The notes: a model not told the origin generated them from the sequence alone. Positions 42,351-50,234 are shown, counted from the first letter of the stretch. The stretch is 64,000 nucleotides of DNA from Nitrospira sp. (GCA_016715825.1 JADJXO010000009.1:55747-119746); one strand, 5' to 3'. Translations and numbers: made by a program.

Positions 42351-43150
42351 CCGGTCGGTTGGAGGCGACCTTTGCTCGTCTGCGCGCCAAGAGAGAGAAA
42401 GCGCTCATTGCCTACCTCATGGCGGGTGACCCGGGGCTGCCCGAAACAGAACAGCTGGTTGTAGCCCTAGAACAGGCGGGGGCCGATATCATCGAACTGG
42501 GAGTGCCCTTCTCAGATCCAATCGCAGACGGGCCGGTCATTCAGCAGGCGGCCGAACGGGCGTTGAAGAGCGGCACGACACTACGGAAAATTCTGACGTC
42601 AATCAAGTCGCTCAGGCAGCGCACGGAGATCCCGATCGTCCTCATGCTGTACTACAACTCGATCCATGCGATGGGGTATCAGGAGTTTTGCACGGCTGCA
42701 AGTACTGCCGGCGTGGATGGGTTGATCGTGCCGGATATGCCGCCGGATGAGGCGGGTCCGCTCAAAGGCCCGGCCGATGCCGCAGGACTACCGCTCATCT
42801 TCTTACTTGCTCCGACCAGCACAGCCAGTCGGCGAAAACTGGTGGCGGAAGAATCGCACGGGTTTGTCTATTACGTCTCGTTGACGGGGATTACCGGCGC
42901 GAAGCTCAGCAATGTGACGGATATCCAAGAGAACGTCAAAAAGCTCAAGAAAGTCTCCGCCTCTCCCGTCGCCGTCGGGTTCGGCGTGGCCACGCCCGAG
43001 GATGCTGCGCAGGTCTCTAGAATGGCCGACGGAGTCATCGTCGGCAGCGCTATCGTGAAACGCATCGCGTCTCATCGCCAAGATTCGGCGATGGTCAGGC
43101 AGGTCGCTGAGTTTGTCCGATCGCTCAAAGCCGCGATGGCACCAGCCTAA
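42347..43150 (+). CDS. trpA: Tryptophan synthase alpha chain
   Basis: A 267-residue (beta/alpha)8 subunit splitting indole-3-glycerol phosphate to indole. IIELGVPFSDPIADGPVIQ carries the catalytic Glu and Asp; VDGLIVPDMPPDEA, the loop FLLAPTSTASRRK and YYVSLTGITG are conserved; GFGVATPEDAAQ and ADGVIVGSAIVKRI bind the phosphate. Last gene of the trp cluster. Its 3' 280 bp are repeated, with a 95-bp stretch of perfect identity (42983-43077), at 44368-44647 beyond a toxin-antitoxin region. This gene is intact and the later copy is the fragment. Confidence 0.96.
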   Translation: MTGRLEATFARLRAKREKALIAYLMAGDPGLPETEQLVVALEQAGADIIELGVPFSDPIADGPVIQQAAERALKSGTTLRKILTSIKSLRQRTEIPIVLMLYYNSIHAMGYQEFCTAASTAGVDGLIVPDMPPDEAGPLKGPADAAGLPLIFLLAPTSTASRRKLVAEESHGFVYYVSLTGITGAKLSNVTDIQENVKKLKKVSASPVAVGFGVATPEDAAQVSRMADGVIVGSAIVKRIASHRQDSAMVRQVAEFVRSLKAAMAPA

Positions 43151-43308
43151 CTGGCCGTTCGGCCACAGGGACCTCCGCACATCATTTCTTGTGCAAGTCG
43201 TTCACTCTCGTAGTAGCTTCCACATGCAATCATCTCCCGGAACTCAGGCACAAAGCTTATTGTCGCCAAAGACTTCTTGTCGAATGGACCGATGATCTTG
43301 GCACTCAT
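43147..43308 (-). CDS. Possible small ORF between trpA and the toxin gene
   Basis: A 53-codon minus-strand frame with plausible protein composition (MSAKIIGPFDKKSLATISFV at the start, CGGPCGRTAS at the end) whose stop overlaps the trpA stop. There is no Shine-Dalgarno before ATG 43308 and no family is recognised. The last part contains three Cys. It may be a remnant of a gene that flanked trpA before the toxin-antitoxin segment arrived. Confidence 0.25.
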   Translation of the reverse strand: MSAKIIGPFDKKSLATISFVPEFREMIACGSYYESERLAQEMMCGGPCGRTAS

Positions 43309-43370
43309 AAGCCGATGGCCAGCGCCGGCTCAAACAGGTCATGCAGACAACAAGATCCGACCTGGAAACT

Positions 43371-43399
43371 TTGACCTGCTATATCTAATATGGTATAGA
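43371..43399 (+). promoter_or_regulatory. Promoter and likely operator of the toxin-antitoxin pair
   Basis: TTGACC (43371-43376) and TATAGA (43394-43399) are spaced by 17 bp. The spacer plus the -10 region contains an interrupted inverted repeat (CTATA ... TATAG), a plausible site for autorepression by the HTH antitoxin. The toxin ATG (43410) lies only ~11 bp after the -10, so the transcript would have a leader of just a few nucleotides. Confidence 0.5.
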
Positions 43400-43409
43400 A
43401 TGCTCAATC

Positions 43410-43691
43410 ATGTGGGAGGTGTTCGAGCATCGTAGAGCCGGAAAAAGCCTCGATCGTCTCCCGCTTGAGATCCTTAAGCGCTATGAGAAATGGAAAGATA
43501 TCGTGCGAATCTCCGGACCTGCAGGCTTACGCCTGATCAAGGGGTTCCACGATGAACGTCTCCATGGGGAGTGGCAAGGGCATCGCTCGTCACGCCTGAA
43601 TGAGCAGTATCGGGTGATCTACAAGGTTGAGGACCAGCGTGTCCTGGTGATAGTCATGGACGTGACCGCGCACGATTATCGGAGGCAATGA
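43410..43691 (+). CDS. RelE/HigB-type toxin
   Basis: A 93-residue protein of the RelE/ParE superfamily. The order helix-helix (LDRLPLEILKRYEKWKDIV), then LRLIKGFHDERLHGEW, then the beta-hairpin SSRLNEQYRVIYKVE and VLVIVMDVTAHDYRR, is typical of HigB/YafQ-like mRNA interferases: basic residues on the sheet and a C-terminal HxYR-type motif. Such toxins cleave mRNA on the ribosome. It is followed with overlap by an HTH antitoxin, the toxin-first order of higBA systems. No Shine-Dalgarno is visible and the predicted leader is very short. Inserted just after trpA. Confidence 0.8.
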   Translation: MWEVFEHRRAGKSLDRLPLEILKRYEKWKDIVRISGPAGLRLIKGFHDERLHGEWQGHRSSRLNEQYRVIYKVEDQRVLVIVMDVTAHDYRRQ

Positions 43692-43957
43692 TGAGACGCA
43701 AGGACATTCGTCCGGAAAAAACACGAGTGGCTGTGTCGGTGGGAGAATCCGTTCGGATTATCCGTGAACTTCAGGGGCTCACGCAGAGTGAGTTAGCTCG
43801 ACGGACGAAGATTCCTCAGTCCACCATCTCAGCCATTGAAACCGACACCATCAATCTGGGTGTCGAGCGGGCCAAGACGCTGGCGCGTATCCTGCGGTGC
43901 CACCCCGCCGTCCTGGTATTTCCTGGCTGGGACGTGACCAAACAATCCGCTGCCTAG
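43691..43957 (+). CDS. HigA-like XRE-family antitoxin
   Basis: An 88-residue protein with an HTH_3/XRE domain (SVRIIRELQGLTQSELARRT, then IPQSTISAIETD) at residues ~20-75. It neutralises the adjacent RelE/HigB-type toxin and probably represses the shared promoter. Two ATGs are possible, 43688 and 43691; GGAGG six bases before the second favours 43691, which overlaps the toxin TGA by one base. The C-terminal LGVERAKTLARILRCHPAVL continues the HTH fold, with little extra sequence, so toxin binding would be through the N-terminal part or the short tail. Confidence 0.8.
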   Translation: MRRKDIRPEKTRVAVSVGESVRIIRELQGLTQSELARRTKIPQSTISAIETDTINLGVERAKTLARILRCHPAVLVFPGWDVTKQSAA

Positions 43958-44053
43958 GAGCCTTTCCACATTGACATTCGTTTCGAGACGAAGGAGGCGC
44001 TTGCAGGTGTGAGGCCGCAGGCACAGAAAAACGGAGGTGTAATCAACTCTACT

Positions 44054-44289
44054 ATGAAAGCCATGAACCTTGAGAAGATGATTATGCGGGGAAAGATGTC
44101 ACGCCTCATCTTACGCTCTCCAAGGCGCCCCGTCCGGGGCATGAACAGAGACGCGTGAATGTCGATTTCCCCAATTGGATCATCGAATCACTGGATGCAC
44201 AGGCAAGCCGCCTTGGCGTCACGAGGCAATCCGTGATCAAGTTGTGGATTGCCGAGCGATTGAAGGAAGAGCAGAAGAAGGCAAGTTGA
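44054..44289 (+). pseudogene. Frameshifted BrnA/CopG-type antitoxin remnant
   Basis: Reading from ATG 44054 gives MKAMNLE, then a one-base shift into the frame EDDYAGKDVTPHLTLSKAPR, followed by a well preserved ribbon-helix-helix: RVNVDFPNWIIESLDAQASR, then LGVTRQSVIKLWIAERLK, ending TGA 44287-44289. The N-terminal MKA... plus RxVNVDFPxWxIExLDxxAxRLGVxRQSxIKxWIAERL is the BrnA/CopG-like antitoxin pattern. A single missing base around position 44073 explains the break. No toxin (BrnT) frame is recognisable in the ~95 bp upstream. A shorter protein could still start downstream, so residual activity cannot be excluded. Confidence 0.65.
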
Positions 44290-44367
44290 CCACCTGGTGG
44301 ACAACCCCCTGGCGAGTGTCAGCTTTCCGCCTCTTCGCAAGCCGATACTCATGCCAGACCTAACTTC

Positions 44368-44647
44368 CTATGCCTCGCTGACGGGGATTACAGGATCGAA
44401 GCTCAGCAACGTTGGGGACATCCAAGAAAACGTCAAAAAACTGAGGAAAGTCTCCGGATCGCCCAACGCCGTCGGTTTTGGCGTGGCCACGCCCGAGGAT
44501 GCTGCGCAGGTCTCTAGAATGGCCGACGGAGTCATCGTCGGCAGCGCTATCGTGAAACGCATCGCGTCTCATCGGCAAGATTCGGCGATGGTCAGGCAGG
44601 TGGCTGAGTTTGTCCGATCATTAAAAGCGGCAATGGTGCCGGACTAG
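44368..44647 (+). pseudogene. Second copy of the trpA 3' end
   Basis: This segment repeats codons ~176-267 of trpA (42871-43150) at a constant offset of 1497 bp, up to and including the stop. Identity is perfect for 95 bp (44480-44574 = 42983-43077) and noticeably lower on the upstream side (about one difference in five bases). An open frame from 44297 would give 116 residues ending VRSLKAAMVPD, but it lacks the first two thirds of TrpA, including the catalytic residues, so it cannot be a functional alpha chain. The two copies flank the toxin-antitoxin region. Confidence 0.85.
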
Positions 44648-44880
44648 GCAACTAGCAAGACTTGACTCCCTAGCAGAAGACCGAAGTTGACGCAAAGAAC
44701 AAGACGTGACCGCGGCATACTGGCTTCAGCAACATCCTCTCCACGTGTCTACTCACGCTCAGTGATCTGACCCGAACAAACGTCAGCTATACTTATGATG
44801 TGGTGTCATGGCTGGTTAGGCTTCACCACTCTTTGCCGTAGGTGATCGGTATATAAGCGCCTATTTTTGGAAAAGAATCT

Positions 44881-45429
44881 ATGAGTCCGCAAACTGAGTC
44901 GGCGTTCGCTCGGTATGATGCGTTGTCGGCCAATGAAAAGCGAGTGTTTTGGATCTTCATAATTGGGTGCATAACCGCGGTGTTCCTGATGAAGTTCGTA
45001 CGGCCCCCTGATCCTGATCCTGACGACCTCGTTGTCTACAACCATACTGGTGATGCGATTAACGTTTCCCATAAGAGGGGCGTCCACCACGTTATTCAAA
45101 ATAACTCAGTAGGTGTTATCAAGCTTTATACTGCTCCTTTTACTTATCCTCATGCTCATGAGCGACCCTCCCCGGTATTGCTCGTTATGACAGCAAAGAA
45201 GGCTGGGTGGTCCTATTTCTTTCTTCGCCCTCCGAAGGAGTACTGGATACGAAGGAGTGACTATTCAAGATATAAAATAGCATCTGAGTATCAAATTGAA
45301 GGAATAGCCTTTGGGTATCAGATTGAAGCCGATGGGGTAATTTACGCTGTAAAGCCGGACACCGATAAGCCAGTCGATACACTTCCCCCGCAACCGCCAG
45401 GGTTTCCGCTTATCCCTTCCCCTCATTAG
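44881..45429 (+). CDS. Membrane-anchored protein of an unrecognised family (copy 1)
   Basis: A 182-residue protein with one membrane segment near the N-terminus (RVFWIFIIGCITAVFLM, about residues 21-37) and a polar extracytoplasmic domain. The domain begins DLVVYNHTGDAINVSH and ends YQIEADGVIYAVKPDTDKPV, then LPPQPPGFPLIP. The same start and end motifs occur in the protein at 58489-59037, so the two are paralogues. Its base composition is clearly lower in GC than the neighbouring trp and cyd genes, pointing to horizontal origin. No ribosome-binding site is obvious before ATG 44881. The function is unknown. Confidence 0.6.
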   Translation: MSPQTESAFARYDALSANEKRVFWIFIIGCITAVFLMKFVRPPDPDPDDLVVYNHTGDAINVSHKRGVHHVIQNNSVGVIKLYTAPFTYPHAHERPSPVLLVMTAKKAGWSYFFLRPPKEYWIRRSDYSRYKIASEYQIEGIAFGYQIEADGVIYAVKPDTDKPVDTLPPQPPGFPLIPSPH

Positions 45430-45546
45430 AGGATTTGGAATTTCCGGTCAGACGGAATTCGCAAAACTCCTTTTCTGGCCTATGAGGACTTCTAGGGGTT
45501 TCTGACGCCTATCTGTAGCACTTCATTCACACAGGCGGAGATAGCA

Positions 45547-45562
45547 CTTCACGATTGTGAAG
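45547..45562. repeat. Perfect 16-bp palindrome upstream of cydA
   Basis: CTTCAC-GATT-GTGAAG, a perfect 6-bp inverted repeat with a 4-bp spacer, about 150 bp before cydA in the 284-bp intergenic region. It could be an operator for an oxygen- or redox-responsive regulator of cydAB, but it matches no consensus I can name (FNR would be TTGAT-N4-ATCAA). Confidence 0.3.
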
Positions 45563-45713
45563 CAAGATCAATTCTGATTCTTTTGACGTCTTCCGCGATG
45601 TGAACGTGTCACGTCTAGTTTTCTCTCAATGCTTTGGTCATCAGGGTTTTGTTGCTACAGTGAGAAAAAGCGTGAGATTTAGTGTGTCCTGTTCTTAGAC
45701 TCTCAGCATCAGC

Positions 45714-47072
45714 ATGACCAGCGCGCTCCTCTACGATCGGCTTCAATTTGCCTTTACTGCCACCTTCCACTACCTCTTTCCGCAGTTAACGATGGGGCTG
45801 GCCTTGCTGCTGCTCTATTTGCGCAGCCGGGTCTTGCTCACTGGCGATGAACATGCTGAGGAAGTGGCTGACTTTTGGACGAAGATCTTCGCCCTCAATT
45901 TTGGCTTCGGCGTCGTCACTGGGATCCCGCTCGAATTTCAGTTCGGAACGAACTGGGCTCGTTTTTCCAACTATGCGGGAGGCGTGATCGGGCAAACGCT
46001 GGCCATGGAGGGGGTCTTCGCCTTTTTCCTGGAATCTTCGTTTCTCGGTATCTTGCTGTTTCGCAAGCGATTCAGTCGCCGGGTGCAGTGGTTTGCCACC
46101 CTCATGCTCTTTGTTGGTACGTGGTTGTCTGGCTACTTCATCTTGGCCACAAACGCCTGGATGCAGCATCCTGTCGCCTATCAGGTAGCAGCTGACGGCC
46201 GAGTGTTCGTCACCAGTCTGAGCGGGCTACTCACCAACCCGTGGCTCTTCTGGCAATTCACTCACAACATGACAGCCGCGGTCGTCACCGCGTCCTGCGT
46301 GGTTGCTGCGGTGGGTGCGTACTATGTGTTATCTGGTCAGCATCTGCCCCATGCAAAAACGTTTCTTCGGACCGGTGTCGTTGCCGGCGCGATCTCGTCT
46401 GGACTGATGATTTTCCCAACGGGGCATGGCAATGCCGATCAGGTGTTCAAATATCAACCAGTCAAGGGAGCGGCGTTTGAGGGGCTCTTCACGACAGAGC
46501 GAGAGGCCGGGCTCTATCTAATTGGGCAACCCAATCTTGAAACGATGACCATCGACAACCCGATTGAGATTCCCGGAGCACTCAGTATTCTCGTGTACAA
46601 AGATCTCTATGCCAAAGTCAAAGGGCTCGATGCGTTTCCTCGCGACGAGTGGCCGGATAATATTCCGCTTCTCTATTATGCCTATCATGTGATGGCTGGA
46701 TTGGGGACGATTTTCGTCACTCTCTTCGGCGTGGCCCTCCTCGCTTTGTGGCGAGGCTGGCTATTCAATATGAGATGGTTGCTCTGGTGGCTGATGCTGT
46801 GTGCGCCGTTCCCGTACATTGCCACGTCGGCTGGCTGGATGACCGCCGAGCTGGGACGGCAACCTTGGCTGGTGTATGGCCTATTGCGGACATCGGACGG
46901 TACCTCGCCGCTCGTGCATTCGGGGAATGCCCTCTTTACCTTGATAGGGTTTGTGGGATTGTATTTGTTCCTCGCCCTGCTGTTTATCCTGCTTGTCAGC
47001 AACATCATTCGCCAGGGGCCGGTCTCCCTTGATCCGCCCGCGATGAATGGTCTTCACGGAACGGGCCATTAA
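45714..47072 (+). CDS. cydA: Cytochrome bd ubiquinol oxidase subunit I
   Basis: A 452-residue membrane subunit carrying the three haems of the bd-type quinol oxidase. His19 in TATFHYLFPQLTMGL and His184 in WQFTHNMTAAVV match haem ligands; GRQPWLVYGLLRTSDG is the conserved GRQPW region near the haem d site. The Q-loop between the sixth and seventh helices is of the short type (EWPDNIPLLYYAYHVMAG follows). About nine hydrophobic segments are present. The enzyme reduces O2 to water with high affinity without proton pumping. ATG 45714 is followed directly by the first helix; the ribosome-binding site is weak. It overlaps cydB by one base (TAATG). No cydDC or cydX is visible nearby. Confidence 0.95.
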   Translation: MTSALLYDRLQFAFTATFHYLFPQLTMGLALLLLYLRSRVLLTGDEHAEEVADFWTKIFALNFGFGVVTGIPLEFQFGTNWARFSNYAGGVIGQTLAMEGVFAFFLESSFLGILLFRKRFSRRVQWFATLMLFVGTWLSGYFILATNAWMQHPVAYQVAADGRVFVTSLSGLLTNPWLFWQFTHNMTAAVVTASCVVAAVGAYYVLSGQHLPHAKTFLRTGVVAGAISSGLMIFPTGHGNADQVFKYQPVKGAAFEGLFTTEREAGLYLIGQPNLETMTIDNPIEIPGALSILVYKDLYAKVKGLDAFPRDEWPDNIPLLYYAYHVMAGLGTIFVTLFGVALLALWRGWLFNMRWLLWWLMLCAPFPYIATSAGWMTAELGRQPWLVYGLLRTSDGTSPLVHSGNALFTLIGFVGLYLFLALLFILLVSNIIRQGPVSLDPPAMNGLHGTGH

Positions 47073-48109
47073 TGGAAACAACGTGGTTTATCATTGTCAC
47101 TGTGATGCTGGCCATGTATGTGGTGTTAGATGGCTTTGATTTCGGCGTCGGTATCGTCTATCCGTTTGTCGCACGGACCGAAACAGAACGCCAAACAGTG
47201 CGCACCTCGATCGGACCGGTATGGAATGCCAACGAGGTATGGTTGATCGCGGCAGGCGCCGTTCTGTTCTTTGCGTATCCCAAAGCGTACGCGGCTGGAT
47301 TCAGCGGTTTCTATCTCGCACTGATCTTGGTGCTGTGGCTGCTCATTTTTCGTGGTTTGGCGCTGGAGTTGCGCGCACAGGTTGACCATGTGCTCTGGAA
47401 GCAGGCGTGGGATATGGCCTTTAGCACGTCCAGTGCGCTCCTGGCGATTGTCTTTGGTACGGCGTTGGGCAATTTGATTCGTGGGGTGCCTCTCAATGAA
47501 GATGGGTATTTCTTTGTCCCCTTCTGGACAGATTTTCAACCTGGATCGGCACCCGGGATCCTTGATTGGTTCACGGTGCTGCTTGGACTGACGAGTGCGG
47601 TCGTCCTGGCATTTCATGGCGCGAATTACCTCGTCACGAAAACGGAAGGAGCCCTCTATCAGCGGGCTGTCTCGGCTGCCTGGATTCTCGGGTGGATGTC
47701 CGCCGGGTGCACGGCGCTGACTGTGATGGCTGTACCAGTGGTTCAACCGAACTTAAGTCTCAACTTTACCCGTCATCCGGTAGTGTACCTTGCACCGATC
47801 ATCGGCATTATCGCGCTTGGATACAGCCTATATTTCAGGCTTTACCAACGCGACCTCTCTGCCTTTCTTGCGTCATGTGTGTTTATTTTCCTCATGCTCT
47901 CCAGCGTGATGTTCGGTATGCATCCGTACATCTTGGTCTCCACAACGGATCTGACGTTCAGCCTCACCGTTTATAACGCAGCCACTAATTCCTATGGATT
48001 AACCGTCGGGATTGTGTGGTTCGTGGTTGGGGCCTTGCTCATTCTGACCTGCCAGATCTATCTCTATTCTCGCTTTCTGGGAAAGACACAGTCGGATGAT
48101 GCGCACTGA
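47072..48109 (+). CDS. cydB: Cytochrome bd ubiquinol oxidase subunit II
   Basis: A 345-residue partner of CydA with about eight membrane segments. WFIIVTVMLAMYVVLDGFDF at the N-terminus is the family hallmark (the YVVLDGFDFGVG motif), and VWNANEVWLIAAGAVLFFAY and FRGLALELRAQVD follow. It stabilises the haem-carrying subunit. The length is slightly below E. coli CydB (379). The start ATG shares one base with the cydA stop, so it is translationally coupled. Downstream there are 358 bp without a gene before a convergent lipoprotein gene. Confidence 0.94.
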   Translation: METTWFIIVTVMLAMYVVLDGFDFGVGIVYPFVARTETERQTVRTSIGPVWNANEVWLIAAGAVLFFAYPKAYAAGFSGFYLALILVLWLLIFRGLALELRAQVDHVLWKQAWDMAFSTSSALLAIVFGTALGNLIRGVPLNEDGYFFVPFWTDFQPGSAPGILDWFTVLLGLTSAVVLAFHGANYLVTKTEGALYQRAVSAAWILGWMSAGCTALTVMAVPVVQPNLSLNFTRHPVVYLAPIIGIIALGYSLYFRLYQRDLSAFLASCVFIFLMLSSVMFGMHPYILVSTTDLTFSLTVYNAATNSYGLTVGIVWFVVGALLILTCQIYLYSRFLGKTQSDDAH

Positions 48110-48467
48110 TGGTGTAGCGCTCATCCTTAAAAACCTGCCTTAATAGGCGGCGATCTACAGTCCCGCTATTACCGGGGAGTTTCTCTAGATCAGCCCTATT
48201 GACCAAGTTCCTAACGCATGCGGACTGCTGTGCTCGAAGAACCACAGAAATACTCTATAGGCCCTCCCCCTGGAACGGTCACTTTTTGACCTTCCCTCCG
48301 ATTCCATCTTGTTCCTCCTTGTATAGGTGTCGCTGAAATCGAGGGAAGGTCATCGCTCTATCAAAAAGCGGAGGGCTCACAAGTCTTTAGCTATCGCATG
48401 GTGACGATGAAAATGCGGGACAGGTATTAAAACAGGAGTGAGAGGGTAAGTAGAAAATGAGCGAGTG
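48110..48467. other. Intergenic region between cydB and a lipoprotein gene
   Basis: No coding frame, tRNA or IS is supported here. The main structure is a long imperfect inverted repeat (48288-48351), listed separately. A T-rich run precedes its left arm, so it could act as a bidirectional transcription end between the convergent units. Confidence 0.4.
48288..48351. repeat. Long inverted repeat (15-bp arms, one bulge)
   Basis: GACCTTCCCTC (48288-48298) pairs exactly with GAGGGAAGGTC (48341-48351). The pairing continues after a one-base bulge as GATT (48300-48303) with AATC (48337-48340), leaving a ~33-nt loop. TTTTT flanks the left arm. It could be a terminator-like stem, a structured RNA or a small mobile palindromic element. 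Confidence 0.5.
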
Positions 48468-49073
48468 TCAGGGTTTGGCTTGCGGAGGCATGTATTTGAT
48501 CATCTCGTCGGCTAGGTCCTTGGCGATTTGTTTGAGGCTCGGCTTGATGAACATGTAGCTGTTGGACCGCTCGTGGCGCGCTTTCCAGACTGTCGTGCCA
48601 GTCGTAGCATCGACCAGCCTTAAGCTCAGCCCAACTCGCCCGACGTTATCGCCTTCTTTCCGCACATATTCCCAGGAATTGACCCTGACGACCAGAAATG
48701 AATCGACATTGAGGGATTTCCCGAGATTGACGGCGGAGTCTTTGTCGGATTGACCGGTCATCTCGAGGCGGGAGAAATAGAACACGAGTGAATCGAACGC
48801 TTCTTTGGAAGCCTGAAAGATATCCGTCACGTTTTCCGGCGAGACGACCCGTTCGATGCGTCCTTGCCGGGTGAGTGCGACGGCCAAGACCTCCTGAATG
48901 TCTTCGCGGGCGCTGTCGTATTGACTCGACATCGGTGGCAACACGGCGATGCTCTGCGGTCTGAATACCCTGCTGCCGGGGCCTTCCCACACTTCCTGTA
49001 AGCCTCCACAGCCACTGAGGACCAGAATAAGGCCGAGGACAGCTACGAATTGCGTGTAAGATCGAGACAACAT
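48468..49073 (-). CDS. Lipoprotein resembling GNA1162/DUF799
   Basis: A 201-residue lipoprotein with lipobox VLSGC (Cys near residue 22). RPQSIAVLPPMSSQYDSARE, then NVDSFLVVRVNSWEY, then VGLSLRLVDATTGTTVWKAR, is the pattern of outer-membrane lipoproteins of the GNA1162/LpoB-like fold (conserved IAVLPP near the start and WxA near the end). Their roles are mostly unknown; some assist peptidoglycan synthases or curli-type export. A TATACT hexamer lies about nine bases before ATG 49073 and no Shine-Dalgarno is visible, so a leaderless transcript from its own promoter is possible. It follows the barrel gene by 15 bp. Confidence 0.7.
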   Translation of the reverse strand: MLSRSYTQFVAVLGLILVLSGCGGLQEVWEGPGSRVFRPQSIAVLPPMSSQYDSAREDIQEVLAVALTRQGRIERVVSPENVTDIFQASKEAFDSLVFYFSRLEMTGQSDKDSAVNLGKSLNVDSFLVVRVNSWEYVRKEGDNVGRVGLSLRLVDATTGTTVWKARHERSNSYMFIKPSLKQIAKDLADEMIKYMPPQAKP

Positions 49074-49088
49074 AAGTCTAGTATACCA

Positions 49089-50234
49089 TCAGAAAGTGAA
49101 AGAAATGGAAGCAGAAACTAAGGCGCCTTTTTCGCGGAAGTCATATCCTCCCCCGGCATCGGCGCGAAACATAAACCACCGTAAGCCTAACCCTGCAGTT
49201 GGGACGAAAGGGGTGGACGCGTCCTGCATATTTTTGAACGTTCCGATTCTGAACGATAGAAATTCAGACAAGATCGTTTGCTCAAGTCCCAAGCTCAAGA
49301 GCTGACTTTTCACGCCAGGCACAAAAGTTTTGTTCGACGTGACATCCACATCAGCTGTAAGGGTCAAGGATGAGTAGGGGTTCATTGCGACACCTGCCCG
49401 GACTTGCGGATCCAATTTTAACTCCTCACCACCCGCAGCATCGAATGTCGGTGTATTGATATCCTTCGCGACGATCCCAAACCTGATCAACGACGAGGGG
49501 CGATAGATGGCTCCGATATCGATGCCATAGGTAGTAGAGATGGTCGGTTTGCCGAAGTGATCGGTCGTGCTGACACCGCTTCCGCTCTGGAGGTCGGTCG
49601 AACCATTGTATGACGCGCCCTGAATAACCTTCGCGGTAATTCCGATCGCAAACGTTTTATCTGAAAAGGCATAAGCATAGGAAAATGCCAATTGCCTGGC
49701 CTCGAGACCGCGCAGGGCCATCTGGCCCGCGACGCTGATGGGCGTGCCGAGTCCGCCTGGTTGGGTTGCCTGCACCGGTGTCGAGACAAATCCGCCGCCG
49801 GTCGCGACGTCTGAGAGGTTGAATCCAAACGCATGTTCACCCAGGTGTCCTTTTACATATAAGCCGGCGGATCCATTGACCGAGATTGCCGCTCCCGGTT
49901 GATTGATACGATCGGCGATATCTTGAGCCTTGGCGAGATTGATCGAAGAGGTGTCACTGGTGTTGAATTTTTCCAGGTCGTTCAGCGCATCGCCCAAACC
50001 AAGGCGATCGATTGCCAGTCCCCCTCCTTGGGCACGGATATCCACGGTCTGGGTCATGGCCAATCCGGCGGGATTCCAATACGTCGCAAGGGCATTTGTG
50101 GTAACGGCAACGCCGGCGCCGCCCATGCCCATGGCACGTGGACCTGAGATGACAAATTCTGCAGCGGATACCTGAGACGGTAGCGCTGAGGTAGCCAGCA
50201 ATACGGCTATGCGAATCGATGGCGACCAGCGCAT
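49089..50234 (-). CDS. Outer-membrane beta-barrel protein (TraF/PorV-like)
   Basis: A 381-residue exported protein with a signal peptide (residues ~1-24, IRIAVLLATSALPSQVSAAE). The following GPRAMGMGGAGVAVTTNALA and TYWNPAGLAMTQ are the hallmark of outer-membrane barrels of the FadL/PorV and TraF (PF13729-like) groups, and the protein ends in SASISFTF, a C-terminal aromatic beta-signal recognised by BAM. Alternating hydrophobic strands continue through the second half. Members of the TraF_2 group are annotated as conjugal transfer proteins, but there are no conjugation genes here, so a transport or scaffold role at the outer membrane is more likely. lolD ends about 180 bp upstream. Confidence 0.75.
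   Translation of the reverse strand: MRWSPSIRIAVLLATSALPSQVSAAEFVISGPRAMGMGGAGVAVTTNALATYWNPAGLAMTQTVDIRAQGGGLAIDRLGLGDALNDLEKFNTSDTSSINLAKAQDIADRINQPGAAISVNGSAGLYVKGHLGEHAFGFNLSDVATGGGFVSTPVQATQPGGLGTPISVAGQMALRGLEARQLAFSYAYAFSDKTFAIGITAKVIQGASYNGSTDLQSGSGVSTTDHFGKPTISTTYGIDIGAIYRPSSLIRFGIVAKDINTPTFDAAGGEELKLDPQVRAGVAMNPYSSLTLTADVDVTSNKTFVPGVKSQLLSLGLEQTILSEFLSFRIGTFKNMQDASTPFVPTAGLGLRWFMFRADAGGGYDFREKGALVSASISFTF

Noticed and set aside
43151..43170. TGGCCG-TT-CGGCCA palindrome after trpA as the trp terminator.
   Set aside because: The loop is only two bases and no T tract follows.
44297..44647. A 116-codon frame as a second functional tryptophan synthase alpha chain.
   Set aside because: It contains only the C-terminal third of TrpA and lacks the catalytic Glu and Asp.
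49089..50234. Evidence of a conjugative element from the TraF-like barrel.
   Set aside because: No other transfer, relaxase or pilus gene is nearby; TraF-like barrels are common outside conjugation loci.
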